From the NCBI GenBank assembly GCA_038373885.1, contig JAWZYV010016927.1:1-64000 (forward strand): DNA of 64,000 nucleotides, read 5' to 3'. Of the stretch, positions 44,552-56,400 are shown in pieces; positions within the stretch are counted from its first letter, which is position 1, and each line of letters starts with the position of its first letter. The DNA is from Cheiracanthium punctorium (lineage: Eukaryota > Arthropoda > Arachnida > Araneae > Cheiracanthiidae). The notes under the pieces are model-generated. The model made no database searches. It saw only the letters and a list, made by a program, of their open reading frames with translations, and was not told the DNA's origin. Both the position numbers and the translations under genes were made by a program.

Positions 44552-47500
44552 CATCAACGTAAACAAAAAACGTGTGCCACTCACCAGAAACGTGTTTAAA
44601 AGATGAAATAATTAAAATTTGTAAAATAACACCCGTAAAAGGTACTTCTTGTAATGATCGATAAGTACCTCTCATGTTTGTTATTTTACAAAATTTCAAT
44701 TATTTCAAATTGAATCACATCTTGCATTTAATTATTATGGTGGCGATTGTATATTATTTATACATTTGCCTTAAGAGCCGTTGCAAAAGCAGATCGGGCA
44801 GGTCAATAGAAAAAGTTCCCATCACCATCTCAGAATTTCATGATTTTCTTTTATTGTGCTGCCTTACCCAAGGAAAAAACAAATCTGACATATTTTTGAT
44901 ATACCTCTTTTAGTTTTGGAGTTATGGGGGGGGTCAAAGTACCCCATAGGAGCAACGTCGAATTAATTTAGGGCCATTTTTGCCACATTGTTGTCTCGAC
45001 TGTGACTGGCTCAGAGGTGCTTCAGAGATTTTTTTCATTTTATCCTATAATATACCTTGCATATTAACATTCAAATTGAAAATTCATTCGAAAATTGTCA
45101 GAGCTCCAAATTAGCCCCCCCCCCAATTTCATAAAAAATACAGTTTTAAGAATGCTTTAAATCTTGGCTCTGACGTGATACAGAAAACATTTTTGCACAG
45201 TGCAGTTATATATCTTTATATAAAGTGAATCCAATGTTAAAAATTTTTGAAGGCCCCCCAGGGCACCCCGGTACGGGCCCCCAAACACGGGTCTTAGCGC
45301 TAATTTATGCAATTTCGAAGCATTGGTACAGCTGAAGCCGACTTCCCACAGGAGAACTACTGACATGGAGATGTAGAATCAACACAGTAGTTTGATATTA
45401 TGAAAAAAACATTTCTTGAAGGTACAACTGTTTCCAAGAAAAATCCCAAAAAGTACCTTCCTATTTGGGACATTCCACTGGCACGCATGGAGGCATTTCG
45501 GCGTTACTTTTAGAAGTTTAATCGTCAGTGGCAATATTGAAAATTAACTTATTCTTCATATATCACAAATAGTTATTTTACAGGGGCACTCATAAGAATT
45601 ACATTACGCTGTATGGGGATCTCTGTAACTACTGAACCGATTAGAAATTTTTTTACTGATAGAAAGCTATACTATTCCTGAGTAATATAGGCTACTTTTC
45701 AGCATGCAGCATAGCTAGTTCTTTTATAGGGACACTCAAAAGAATTCCAGTACATGACGCTATATGGACATCTCTGTAACTACTGAATCGATTCTGAAGA
45801 TTTTTTCACTGAAAGCTACACTATTCCTGAATAACATAGGCTAAAAGTCATGCATGCAGCATAATTTACAGGAACACTCAAAATAATTCGTAAACATTGT
45901 CGTAACTGTCTCCATTCGCCACTCAAATTTATTCAAATTTCATTAAACTCCATTCAAATTTTTGAACAGTGCAGTTATATATCTTCATATAAAGTGAATC
46001 CAATGTTAAATATTTTTGAAAGCCCCCAGCTTTGCGGCCTCTACCTTCCAGTCATTTTAAGAGGCATCGCAAGAGTAAATCAGGTAAAAAAAAAAAAAAA
46101 AAAAAGAAGAAGAAAGTTTTAATCACCATCTCAGAATCTCATAAATTTTTTTTCTTGTGTTGCCTTACCCAAGGAAAGAACACATCTGAAATATTTTTGA
46201 TTTAGCTCTTTTAGTTTTGTAGTTATGGGGGGTCAATGTACCCCAGAGGAGTGACGAATTTAGGGCCATTTTTGCCATTTCACTCTCCGACTGTGATTTG
46301 CTCTGAGATGCTTCAGAGATTTTTTTTTAATATGATAATATACCTTGAATATTAACATCTAAAACTGGAAATTCATTTGAAAATAGGGAGAGCCCCCAAA
46401 TAAGCCCCCCCCCAAATATCTCCAATTTCATAAAAAATTCAGTTTTAAAAAATGCTTTAAATCTTGGCTCTGACGTGATACAGAAAAAATAAAAATTCCC
46501 GGGCCCCTCGATACGGGGCCCCAAACATGGTCCTTAGCGCTAATTTTATGCAATTTCGAAGCATAGGTACAGCTGGCTCTGACTTCGCACATGAGAACTA
46601 TTGGCACGGAGTTGTAGTTTCAACATAGCAGTTTCATATTATGAAAAGATATATATTTTTTATTACTGTGTTAAATTTTTCTTGAAAAACGGCGATGCTT
46701 TCAAAAAATATACCGGGGGGGGGGGTGGGAGCCTTCAAAAATTTTTATCATTGGATTCACTTTATATGAAGATATATAACTGCACTGTTTCAAAAATTTG
46801 AATAAATTTGAGTGGCGAATGGAGACAGTTACGACAATGTTTGCGAATTATTTTGAGTGTTCCTGTAAATTATGCTGCATGCATGAATTTTAGCCTATGT
46901 TATTCAGGAATAGTGTAGCTTTCAGTGGAAAGATTTTTAGAATCGGTTCAGTAGTTACAGAGATGTCCATATAGCGTCATGTGCTGGAATTCTTTTGAGT
47001 GTCCCTGTAAAAGAACTAGTTATGCTGCATGCTGAAAGGTAGCCTATATTACTCAGGAATAGTGTAGCTTTCTATCAGTAAAAAAAAAAAATTCTAATCG
47101 GTTCAGTAGTTACAGAGATCCCCATACAGCGTAATGTAATTCTTATGAGTGCCCCTGTAAAATAACTATTTGTGATATATGGAGGATATATTTGAGATAT
47201 ATGAAGAATAAGTTAATTTTCAATATTGCCACTGTCGATTAAACTTCTAAAAGTAACGCCGAAATGTCCCCATGCGTGCCAGTGGAATGTCCCAAATAGG
47301 GAGGTACTTTTTGGGATTTTTCTTGGAAACAGTTGTACCTTCAAGAAATGTTTTTTTCATAATATCAAACTACTATGTTGATACTACATCTCCATGTCAA
47401 TAGTTCTCCTGTGGGAAGTCGGCTTCAGCTGTACCAATGCTTCGAAATTGCGTAAATTAGCGCAAAGGCCCCTGTTTGGGGGCACGTACCGGGGTGCCCT

Positions 47501-48216
47501 GCGGGCCTTCAAAAATTTTTAACATTGGATTCACTTTATATAAAGATATATAACTGCACTGTGCAAAAATGTTTCCTGTATCACGTCAGAGCCAAGATTT
47601 AAAGCATTCTTAAAACTGTATTTTTTATGAAATTGGGGGATTTGGGGGGGCTAATTTGGAGCTCTGACAATTTTCGAATGAATTTTCAATTTGAGATGTT
47701 AATATGCAAGGTATATTATAGGATAAAATGAAAAAAATCTCTGAAGCACCTCTGAGCCAGTCACAGTCGCGACAACAATGTGGCAAAAATGGCCCTAAAT
47801 TAATTCGACGTTGCTCCTCTGGGGTACTTTGACCCCCCCCATAACTCCAAAACTAAAAGAGGTATATCAAAAATATGTCAGATTTGTTTTTTCCTTGGGT
47901 AAGGCAGCACAATAAAAGAAAATCATGAAATTGTGAGATGGTGATGGGAACTTTTTCTATTGACCTGCCCGATTTGCTTTTGCAACGGCTCTTAAGGCAA
48001 ATGTATAAATAATATACAATCGCCACCATAATAATTAAATGCAAGATGTGATTCAATTTGAAATAATTGAAATTTTGTAAAATAACAAACATGAGAGGTA
48101 CTGATCGATCATTACAAGAAGTACCTTTTACGGGTGTTATTTTACAAAGTTTTAATTATTTCATCTTTTAAACACGTTTCTGGTGAGTGGCACACGTTTT
48201 TGTTGACGTTGTTGAT
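44552..48216. mobile_element. 3.7 kb palindrome (long inverted repeat)
   Basis: Arms of about 1.48 kb (44552-46030 and 46727-48216) are inverted copies of high similarity, around a loop of about 700 bp. The loop itself contains a diverged direct copy of the left-arm segment 44810-45420. Mirror-image 79-residue frames (44674-44913 plus strand and 47853-48092 minus strand) come from symmetry and are not evidently genes. Within each arm a 130-140 bp unit is tandemly repeated (ACAGGGGCACTCATAAGAAT, ATCTCTGTAACTACTGAACC). The right arm has a 22-bp local insertion near 47180. No transposase or target duplication is seen. Confidence 0.8.
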
Positions 48217-48229
48217 AAATCAAAAGTAT

Positions 48230-49300
48230 TTCAGATTTGTTCTATCCTTGGGTAAGGCAACACAATAAAAGAAAATCATGAAATTCTGAGATGGTGATGG
48301 GAACGCCCTGCCCGATTTGCCCCTGCAATGCCTCTTAATGTGAACAAGTACCAGGTTACCGAGCCATGCTCAGAATCTAAAGGCTCCTTAAGTGTAAAAT
48401 AATGAATACGTAAATGCCTTGGCACGTATCAATAATCTTCATGGTTGCCAAAGATTTTCATCGCTGTCGGATCCCCCATACATTGTCAGGTAAGCTTTGG
48501 TTGGCCTTCAATGTTACAATGGCATATACTTTGTTTTGAAGAGGGATGTTAAATATTCGATGGTCGGTGCCATCAGAGTTGAGCAAAAAGTAGTTTAACG
48601 TAAGGTGCCTCCTTTCCTTCTATAGTAGATCAGCGAGAGTATCAGCGAAGATCTTGGGCGATGGATTCACTAACAGCGTCTTCATTACTTCAGAAATATA
48701 TCTGTCCATATTGAGGACGTTCAAATTCAGCATCAAGAATTTGAGTTGGTTGAACTCTCAGATGAATGAGTTTATAAAAAAAAATCATCAAGTCTGTTAT
48801 GCACTGTTCGCAACGTAGCAGTACACACCAAAATCGTTAATAGTTTCACTCGCCATATACTGTGAACAAAGCATTGTAAAGTATGCTTTCAAATTTCGAA
48901 TTCTTTGAAATGTGGGTGACATCGAAGAAACAACCACACCAATTCATTAGGAAATTCGGAATGTCCTACATCAATCTTACACTCCCCAAAATGGTTTCGG
49001 TTAATTTTTGTTTTTACTCTTCAGAAAAATGCAAAGCTCCAGGGTGAATGCAATCCATGTTAGAAAGTTTTAAACTATGATAATAAGTACCCACAATTGT
49101 GACAGCTTTGTAGATACTTAGACTGTTTACCCGAAGAATATATTTGTCGACGTCTAGCTGTTCCATGTCGTTCTCTTTCCAAATACTAATCATCTGTTTC
49201 ATCTGCTTGTGTTTGAACTGCACGTTCACACATTTGGGCCAAGTGCTGCTGCCGGTGATCATATGTTTCCACAGCTCGTTTTTGAGCTTCACTTTCATGC
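48230..49300 (-). pseudogene. Degenerate coding-like region, unidentified
   Basis: On the minus strand several stretches look translated. One is a 94-residue frame at 49014-49298 (MKVKLKNELWKHMITGSSTW...). Downstream short frames give EFPNELVWLFLRCHPHFKEF and NMDRYISEVMKTLLVNPSPK in shifting phases with stops between. Codon use is less AT-biased than in the flanks. I do not recognise the family. A decayed transposon or retroelement protein is the simplest explanation. Confidence that this was once coding is moderate; function is unknown. Confidence 0.35.
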
Positions 49301-52300
49301 ATTTACGTCTTTATAATATATCTATGATGATAATTCTTTACGATTGAAATTGTAAATTTCTCTATAGTGCTTCAATTCAAACATCAAATACTTATTTTTT
49401 TCTAATTCAAAGAAAATACATCTTGCATAAACAAATTCAATCTTATAGATACATAAATATAGATGCCATAAAAGTGTAATCTTACATAAATATGCTTTAA
49501 ACATAATTTTATTTTATAAACTCACGCTTAAGAAAATAAAAAGTGTAACGCAATTTAAATTATTAGTACAAAAGGACACTTCGAAATCATGAAATCAAAA
49601 ACAGAATAGATCAAAAATATTCTTTTATAATACCCCTAACAACTTCTTAAACGTTGACAATAATAGAACAAACGGATGGACTGAAGAAAATGGACTTCTA
49701 ACCTCGAATAAATCAAAAATACATCGCTCCTATATAGTTATGCTGATCCCTGACTCTGTCACAATTCCAGTTCAACCACTCAAAATAAAACTTTTATCAT
49801 CCAAACAGATTAAAAATGTATTGTCTAATAACTTAAAATTTACACGGTTCGTTGGTGCGATCATCTTGAAAATTATCATAATTATGTAAAATAAAGAAAG
49901 AAAAAGAAGAAAAAAAAAAAGAAAGAAAGAAAAAATCTGATAATCCACCCGTTCCCTGATTTTTAAGCGGTTTTTTTTTTCTATTTTTAGCTCTATTTTA
50001 TTTAAGAGAATAAAAAAAGCTAATCATTTGAGTGTCAAAATTATCTATTGCAAGTGACATTGACGTTACATTGAAGTCACGGTTATCAGGCTTTGAAGGA
50101 AAAATTACGGTTCCAATTCGCTTAAGATAGCTTTTCTACATTACTACTCAGTTTAACTTATTTTCGAAAATAAAACGGTTTTCTTTGCATTAAGCATGGA
50201 TATAGGAGAGGATGTTGATACCAAACGAAATGTTTCGAATACGAAATGTTTCTGCAGATTATACAATTCGAATTTCGATGTATAATAAAAATTGAATATG
50301 AAGTTATTTGATTTTAAGTGGGTAAATATTAAATATTCTGAGCGTAGTCATTCTATCGCCCGCTGTAATTGTCTCCACAAAGGGCTTTATCCTTTAGTTT
50401 AATGATAGTACACAACACAAAACAACACAGTCTAATCCACGTCTAAATAAGAATTGAAAATTTATTAGAAAAAATCTTAGTAACCAGATTTCAGCCTCCC
50501 AATTTACTGCTTCCACATATGGGCAACTCCCAGCCTGCAGGCGGATGGGGCCCGCCATGGTTTTGGACCAGCCCGCAGAACAAGTCAAAACCCTGTATAA
50601 AACATGCAAACTTTCATATAAATCCGAATTATACGGCACGCGATTTCGCTAACATCCTGAAGTCAGGCAAAGGAGTTCGCTACTATCGTAAAGTTCTGCC
50701 CGCAACTTTTCAAAGGTTGTCCATACGATGATAAAAATAAATGAGTTGAAATCATGAACTGCAGTGAATGAAAACTAAACTCATGGCTGATCACCTGCAA
50801 AATTAATTTGAATATCGGCTGCCAGCCCAATTTAGGAATAGATTGTATCATTATAAATTTTTTCATCGGAGTTTCAAAGATCGTTTCAATATAAACGGTT
50901 GTCCCTTAAATAAAAAAAAAATCGTCAGGGTAACTACATTTAAATATTTATCGTCAACTTGGCGGAATAAGGCAGTTAAAGTAGAATTCAACCTAGTACC
51001 GTTATTTAAAAAAAAATTGGAATTTTCATGTTACGTCACAGGATCTTTTTTCTTACTGTTAATGACTGAAAAGGGTGTCATTTTCATTTAAATTATTCGG
51101 CTAAGCTGAAACTTCTATGCACTTTCGAAATTCGCATCATATGGATCAATAAAATACATGAAAAATCTTTATTGTTTTAGTATTTTCGCGAAAATACTAA
51201 AGCTTTACGTTTGTTACAAAAGGATAATTGTAATAAATTCAGGCAATTTTTCACATAAGATTTACGAATAGTTTTGTATTAATAACTATGAATTAAGAAT
51301 AATTAAATTATTTACGTATATTCCATCAAGGTGCTTGCGGGGATGGCAACGAAGATTCTTTTCTCTTTTTCTTTCGCTGGTTGCCAGGACGATAGTTTGA
51401 AAGAAAAATAACTTTTTTATTCTAAACAAATTTATGTACCTGAAAGGTGTAATATATCTAGTTACTAAAATATTTATTTGTCTGTGTACTGGATATCAAG
51501 TTCCATTTATTTTGTTTCTTGGCGAAATTAATTTTTACTGTTCTATATCGATGGCGTGTATTTTTTAATTTGCCCCAAACTTATTTGAGCGTCCCTTTTA
51601 GGAAGATTGCATCAAGTGTGTTTTTCAAACGCTCAATAAATGGCGCTACCGCTCAAAAATTTTACATTTTGAGCGTTTAGAGTGTTTTTCACATTTTGAG
51701 CGTTTTAGAGTGTTTTTCAATCACGTGACCTAGCTCAATCGTTTCAGGGGCCCAAAAACCCCCCCCAGGTACGAAATTAAAAAAGAATCCTTAGAGCAGT
51801 TTTCGAGATCGCTCGGACATACACAACCACAAACATTCCTCGTTTAATATAAGAGCGTATTTGATGTTACTTTATAAATATTATGTCTAGTACAATTCCT
51901 TCTCGAAAAAGTATTCGAGTAAAAGCTAAAATTCCAACGTGGGTTTCATATACTAAAAATGATTTATTATGAAATATGAACTAAGTTACGCATAATTATA
52001 ATTTTTCATATTCTTCTTGACATGTACGTATTTGAAAACGTCATTAATTATTCACAAAACTAAAATAGGAAATTTCGCTTATGTTTGAATACTTTTTTTG
52101 AGACGGTGTTTATAATATTGTCTCATTTTTATGGGTCCGATAACGCCGATCTTTAAATTTGAAAAATGAAGCTATAACCATTATCATGATATTTTTGTTT
52201 TTATAAGGGAAGACAAAAACGAAAAGATGGAACCACATAAAATACGACTTACTACGTGGGAGTCATAGTAGGAGTAGGTCTGAAATTTTTAGGTCTGATT

Positions 52301-52849
52301 TTCTCAATATTTTAAATGTTCAATGCATATTATTAATAGGTTTAGAAATCCAATATTTAACTGATATTTTAGATATTGTCATTAAAAATATTTTCGGCAT
52401 TGTAAGGAAAAACAATGGCTGTAAAAAGGCCATTTTTATTATACCGCTCTATTGGTTTAATGATGAAAAAGATAAATAAATATTGATACTTGATTTTAAT
52501 TTAATTGAGATTCCTTAAACCCACAGAAAGGCTTACAAAATCAACAGATTTGATGAACATTAGTTGACTATTATTTAGATTTTAAATTTTCAGCTATTCT
52601 TATTATGAGTCACATTTATATTTTTATTTCGACTCGGTTTCATATAGCAAATAACCAGATCCTAAAATTATAAAATATGCTTCATAGCACTAGGTACTTA
52701 TAGCATGAAATTATTAAAAATTAAAGTAAAATAGCACATAAGCTACTTATCGTACTGATTGATAAGTACCTCTTATGAATGTTATTTTATAAAGCTTCAA
52801 TTATTTCATATTTTAATCAGATTTTTATTTTCAATTATTATTGCCGAAA
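49301..52849. other. Intergenic, mostly repeats
   Basis: This holds a reverse copy of the dispersed 0.5 kb family (49900-50400), a 27-bp tandem pair ACATTTTGAGCGTTTAGAGT at about 51663-51720, and a segment at 52400-52680 shared with 44200-44560. Otherwise AT-rich DNA with no gene I can support. Confidence 0.55.
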
Positions 52850-53145
52850 TATTAAGTTGTTTATATATATGCCTTATAAGATTAAAAATTTGATATTATT
52901 TTATAAGTACTAAGTCTAATTCTACATAATACAATATCATTTTTATGGATCTGATATAGCTGATGATCTTATTTGTTTTTTCTAGGATTGTACGTTATTT
53001 ATACGCGTTATAAAAGAAACATTTACATATATTTAGTAATAAAAGGTCTTATACTACATTATTTTCTGTGTGTTTGTTTATATTTTCATTCCGCTTTGAT
53101 AACAAGTAATTTGAAAAATAAAGCTACAACCATTATCAAAACATT

Positions 53146-53151
53146 TTTATT
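53146..53151 (-). promoter_or_regulatory. Poly(A) signal of lectin copy 3
   Basis: AATAAA on the minus strand about 50 bases after the stop, conserved with copy 2. Confidence 0.55.
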
Positions 53152-53199
53152 TTTATAGGAGAAGACAAAATGTAATACATAGAATACCACTTCTTTCAT

Positions 53200-53486
53200 C
53201 TACATTGGAGTCAGAGTAGATGTAGGTCTGAAGTGTTTAGGTCTGATTTTGATTTCTGTCGACTCCAGAGATTCACGGTGTCCTTTCCAGGAATGCCAGT
53301 TAACTCCATCCGCATTACTTTCGTGTTTTCCCTTTAGGTACAGGCCATTTAAATTAGATTCATGACATGCATTGTACCACCATCCACCTTTATATAGCTG
53401 GGCACAATTCTCATCTTTATGATTATCATTGTCTTGATCTTTTGTGGAAAACTTTTGATCATTATGATGAGATATCATTGAATCAC
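53200..53486 (-). CDS. Copy 3 last exon: calcium loop and ligand pocket
   Basis: 287 bp; [20 protein letters not shown] to STLTPM, then the stop. Acceptor TTTTTAG. Confidence 0.92.
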
Positions 53487-56400
53487 CTAAAAATGTAAAT
53501 AAAATTCTGAAAGTGAATCTTTGTACAGAAATTACATTTTTATGAATAAAAAATTTAATATATTTGACATCTGGATGTTTATCTGAGTAGCATGTACAAA
53601 ACAGCGAGAGCTATTTCAAAAGTGTACATCACAATTTGTGTTATTTGTATTACCAGTACATTAGCGGCTCCCCCATTTGAGCACAAGAGCACGTGAATCC
53701 CCAAAGGAAAAACTAAAAATAAAACTTATTAACAAATTAAATATTAAAAAAATACCTGTCACACTTCTAGATTTTGTGAATTTAAAACGTGAGTTTTACT
53801 CTCTCCCCCCACTATTATTAAATACCTTATAGCTAACGCACTATTTTGCAGGCTACTACAGCGCAGTATTTCCTCCACTCGCTCGTGCGAGCGGATTTAA
53901 TTCCCTTCTGAACTAGTCTCTGAGAACAGAAGCGGGCAGTCCCGGCAGATGTAAGGCTGAATGCTGATATCATTCCGTTCCCACATTTTCACTGTGCACT
54001 CGGAAAATATTTTATGGTTACCTCTTCCGGATTTTCCCTTGGCTTGTTATATTCGGTTATTTATGCTTTTATAGGTTCATTTTCTTATTATTTTCTTTAT
54101 TTTTATCATTTTTCACTACAGTGTTTCTTAGAAACTAGTGTAATTAAGATGGGAGTAAAATAAGTATTCCGGAACTAAAGCAATGCCATTTATCAATATT
54201 AAACTTTGAAGAATAACTGAAATAAAATTAATCAAGACACCTTTCCTGAAACTTATCTTGGTGATGAAATGTAAGACCCAAAATTACTTGTGTTCTTTCA
54301 GCTGCATGCATTGTTTTCATTTACTGCTGGAAACGAAAAAAAAATGTTTCAACGTGTAAGTTGCATCGTATCTGCATGCTTAATTTTCGAAATTTATTTT
54401 GCGAACCTCCATTTAAATAATCCACCAGCCGTCTGTGTTGCAGGATCTCAAATGTTTCCTAAGTATTAGAAATACTGTATATTTTTGCTTATAAGCCTCG
54501 GTATTTCATATTTTTTCTGAATCTAAGTTACTGGGTTAGAGCTATATAAATCGTATTCACGTGACGTTACACGTAGATCAACTGAACTGAATGGAACAAC
54601 CGTGTTCAAATTCTGCCATTATTTGTCTTCATACTGATCCCCAAAAATATTTTGAAATCATCCGTTGAAATGACCTAGAATCATTTCAAAATATAGTTAG
54701 AAAATGAAATCGACGGTTTAATAAATTCAATGCAATGCGTATGTATCTATTACGTAATGGTCGCTTACTTTATGCTGTGGTAAGCTGAATTTTCATCCGA
54801 ATACTACTTACACCATTATAAAGTTCAGACAATTGCTTTCTCAAATGCAATCAAAATTTGAAATTAATACCATTTTTCGATTTAAACTACTGAATATCAC
54901 CAATTGAATTTTATTCCGAGAAATTTGTTTATGCTCGGCTTCAAATACCTTGACCCGTGGCTGTCATTTGTATCATTTTTGTGCTGCTAAAATGTTAGAA
55001 TTTATAAACAGAACGTTGAAATCAAGTGTGCAAGTCTGAAAATGCATGTATGACGAAATCAAAGAAAAAAGAAGCAAGGAATCCGTATGCGGCTTCAAAT
55101 AATTCCCAAGTTTGGTGTTTTTTTCAGAGATTTTAATTGAATTGTATTTGAGAAATATTATTATTACTGACATGGTTATTATGGTAATTGCTTGTTTCAT
55201 TCACATGATTTGTCAATGAACAATATCCTAATGGATAGGCCGGGCGACACATATATATGTGTGTGTGTGTGTGTGTATGAGAGTGGGGTATGTATGTGTG
55301 TATTTACATACAAATAAATTATAAACGTACCGAAATAAATAGAATTTATACTGAAAAGTATTTGAATAAAAATGTGTTGTTTTCGTTGATATGTTTTATG
55401 AATTATTAGATAAATAATTTTATATACCTGCGTCACCGCTAAAGTCCGAAACATGCAGTGTGTATTTGTGAATTTCATCATCAATCCAGAACTTGTCATA
55501 CAAAGCATACCTCTTGCTTCCTTCTACATCTTCCAAGTCAAATCTTGCGGAATAAAGTTTCTGATTTGATAAGGCAAATATATTGTCATTTCCTGAAAGA
55601 AGTTCAAAACATAGAAAATTTCATTTTCGTATCCGTGTAAAACGTCATTTATTAATAATTTTTTAAACTAATTTTCTTTAATACTTAATATATTGCATGC
55701 TTTCTTAATGATAAAATATATGTACTGGTACACATAATACAAAAATGGGAAATGATAGTTAAATTCCTAAAGAGATCCCAACTCTAATAACTACACAATA
55801 AAACTGCGTTATTTAAAAATTATAAATGTGATGGACTGCTTCCATCTTTCTAAAACACTTTTTTATCCGTATCTCGTTCTGTTTTCGAGATAGAAATGCT
55901 AACTCCGCAGTTTTCCACCAGGTGGAGCCGTAAGCGATTTCATTTAGTCGCACATGAAAATTTATTATACTTAAAAGCCACTTTAATAAATATAGTAGGA
56001 GCAAAGTTACGAGAGTGGCAACGGAGTTCAGTGGAAATAATGTATACATGTTGTGTATCCACTAAAAGTGAGCAGAATATATTTATGATTTCCAGTTTAC
56101 TAGTAGAAAATGCTTTAATTGTATCCACGTAAAGATGTTATTAATCTGTAAATAATATTAGAAATTCGTGTTGATTAAATGGAATCCGGTCCTGTAAAAT
56201 ACTCAATGTGCAACACTGTTTAGGATTCCGTTAGTTTTAGTCCACGAAATAATAACGAATGTGAAAAGAATGACAAAAACAAAACATTTAATGATATTTT
56301 GAATGACTGATATAATTCGTAAGCCAATAATAGAAGAACCCATAAAACTGCGCAGGTATGAGGGAAGCAAAAAAAACATTTTATGAAATTCATGGGTTTT

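Noticed and set aside
44674..48092. Matching 79-residue hydrophobic frames in both palindrome arms
   Set aside because: They arise from inverted symmetry. They look like a membrane segment but lack any conserved context, so I did not call a gene.
55197..55508. 103-residue minus-strand frame containing HTHTHIYV
   Set aside because: It reads a lectin exon in the wrong frame and then the GT microsatellite.
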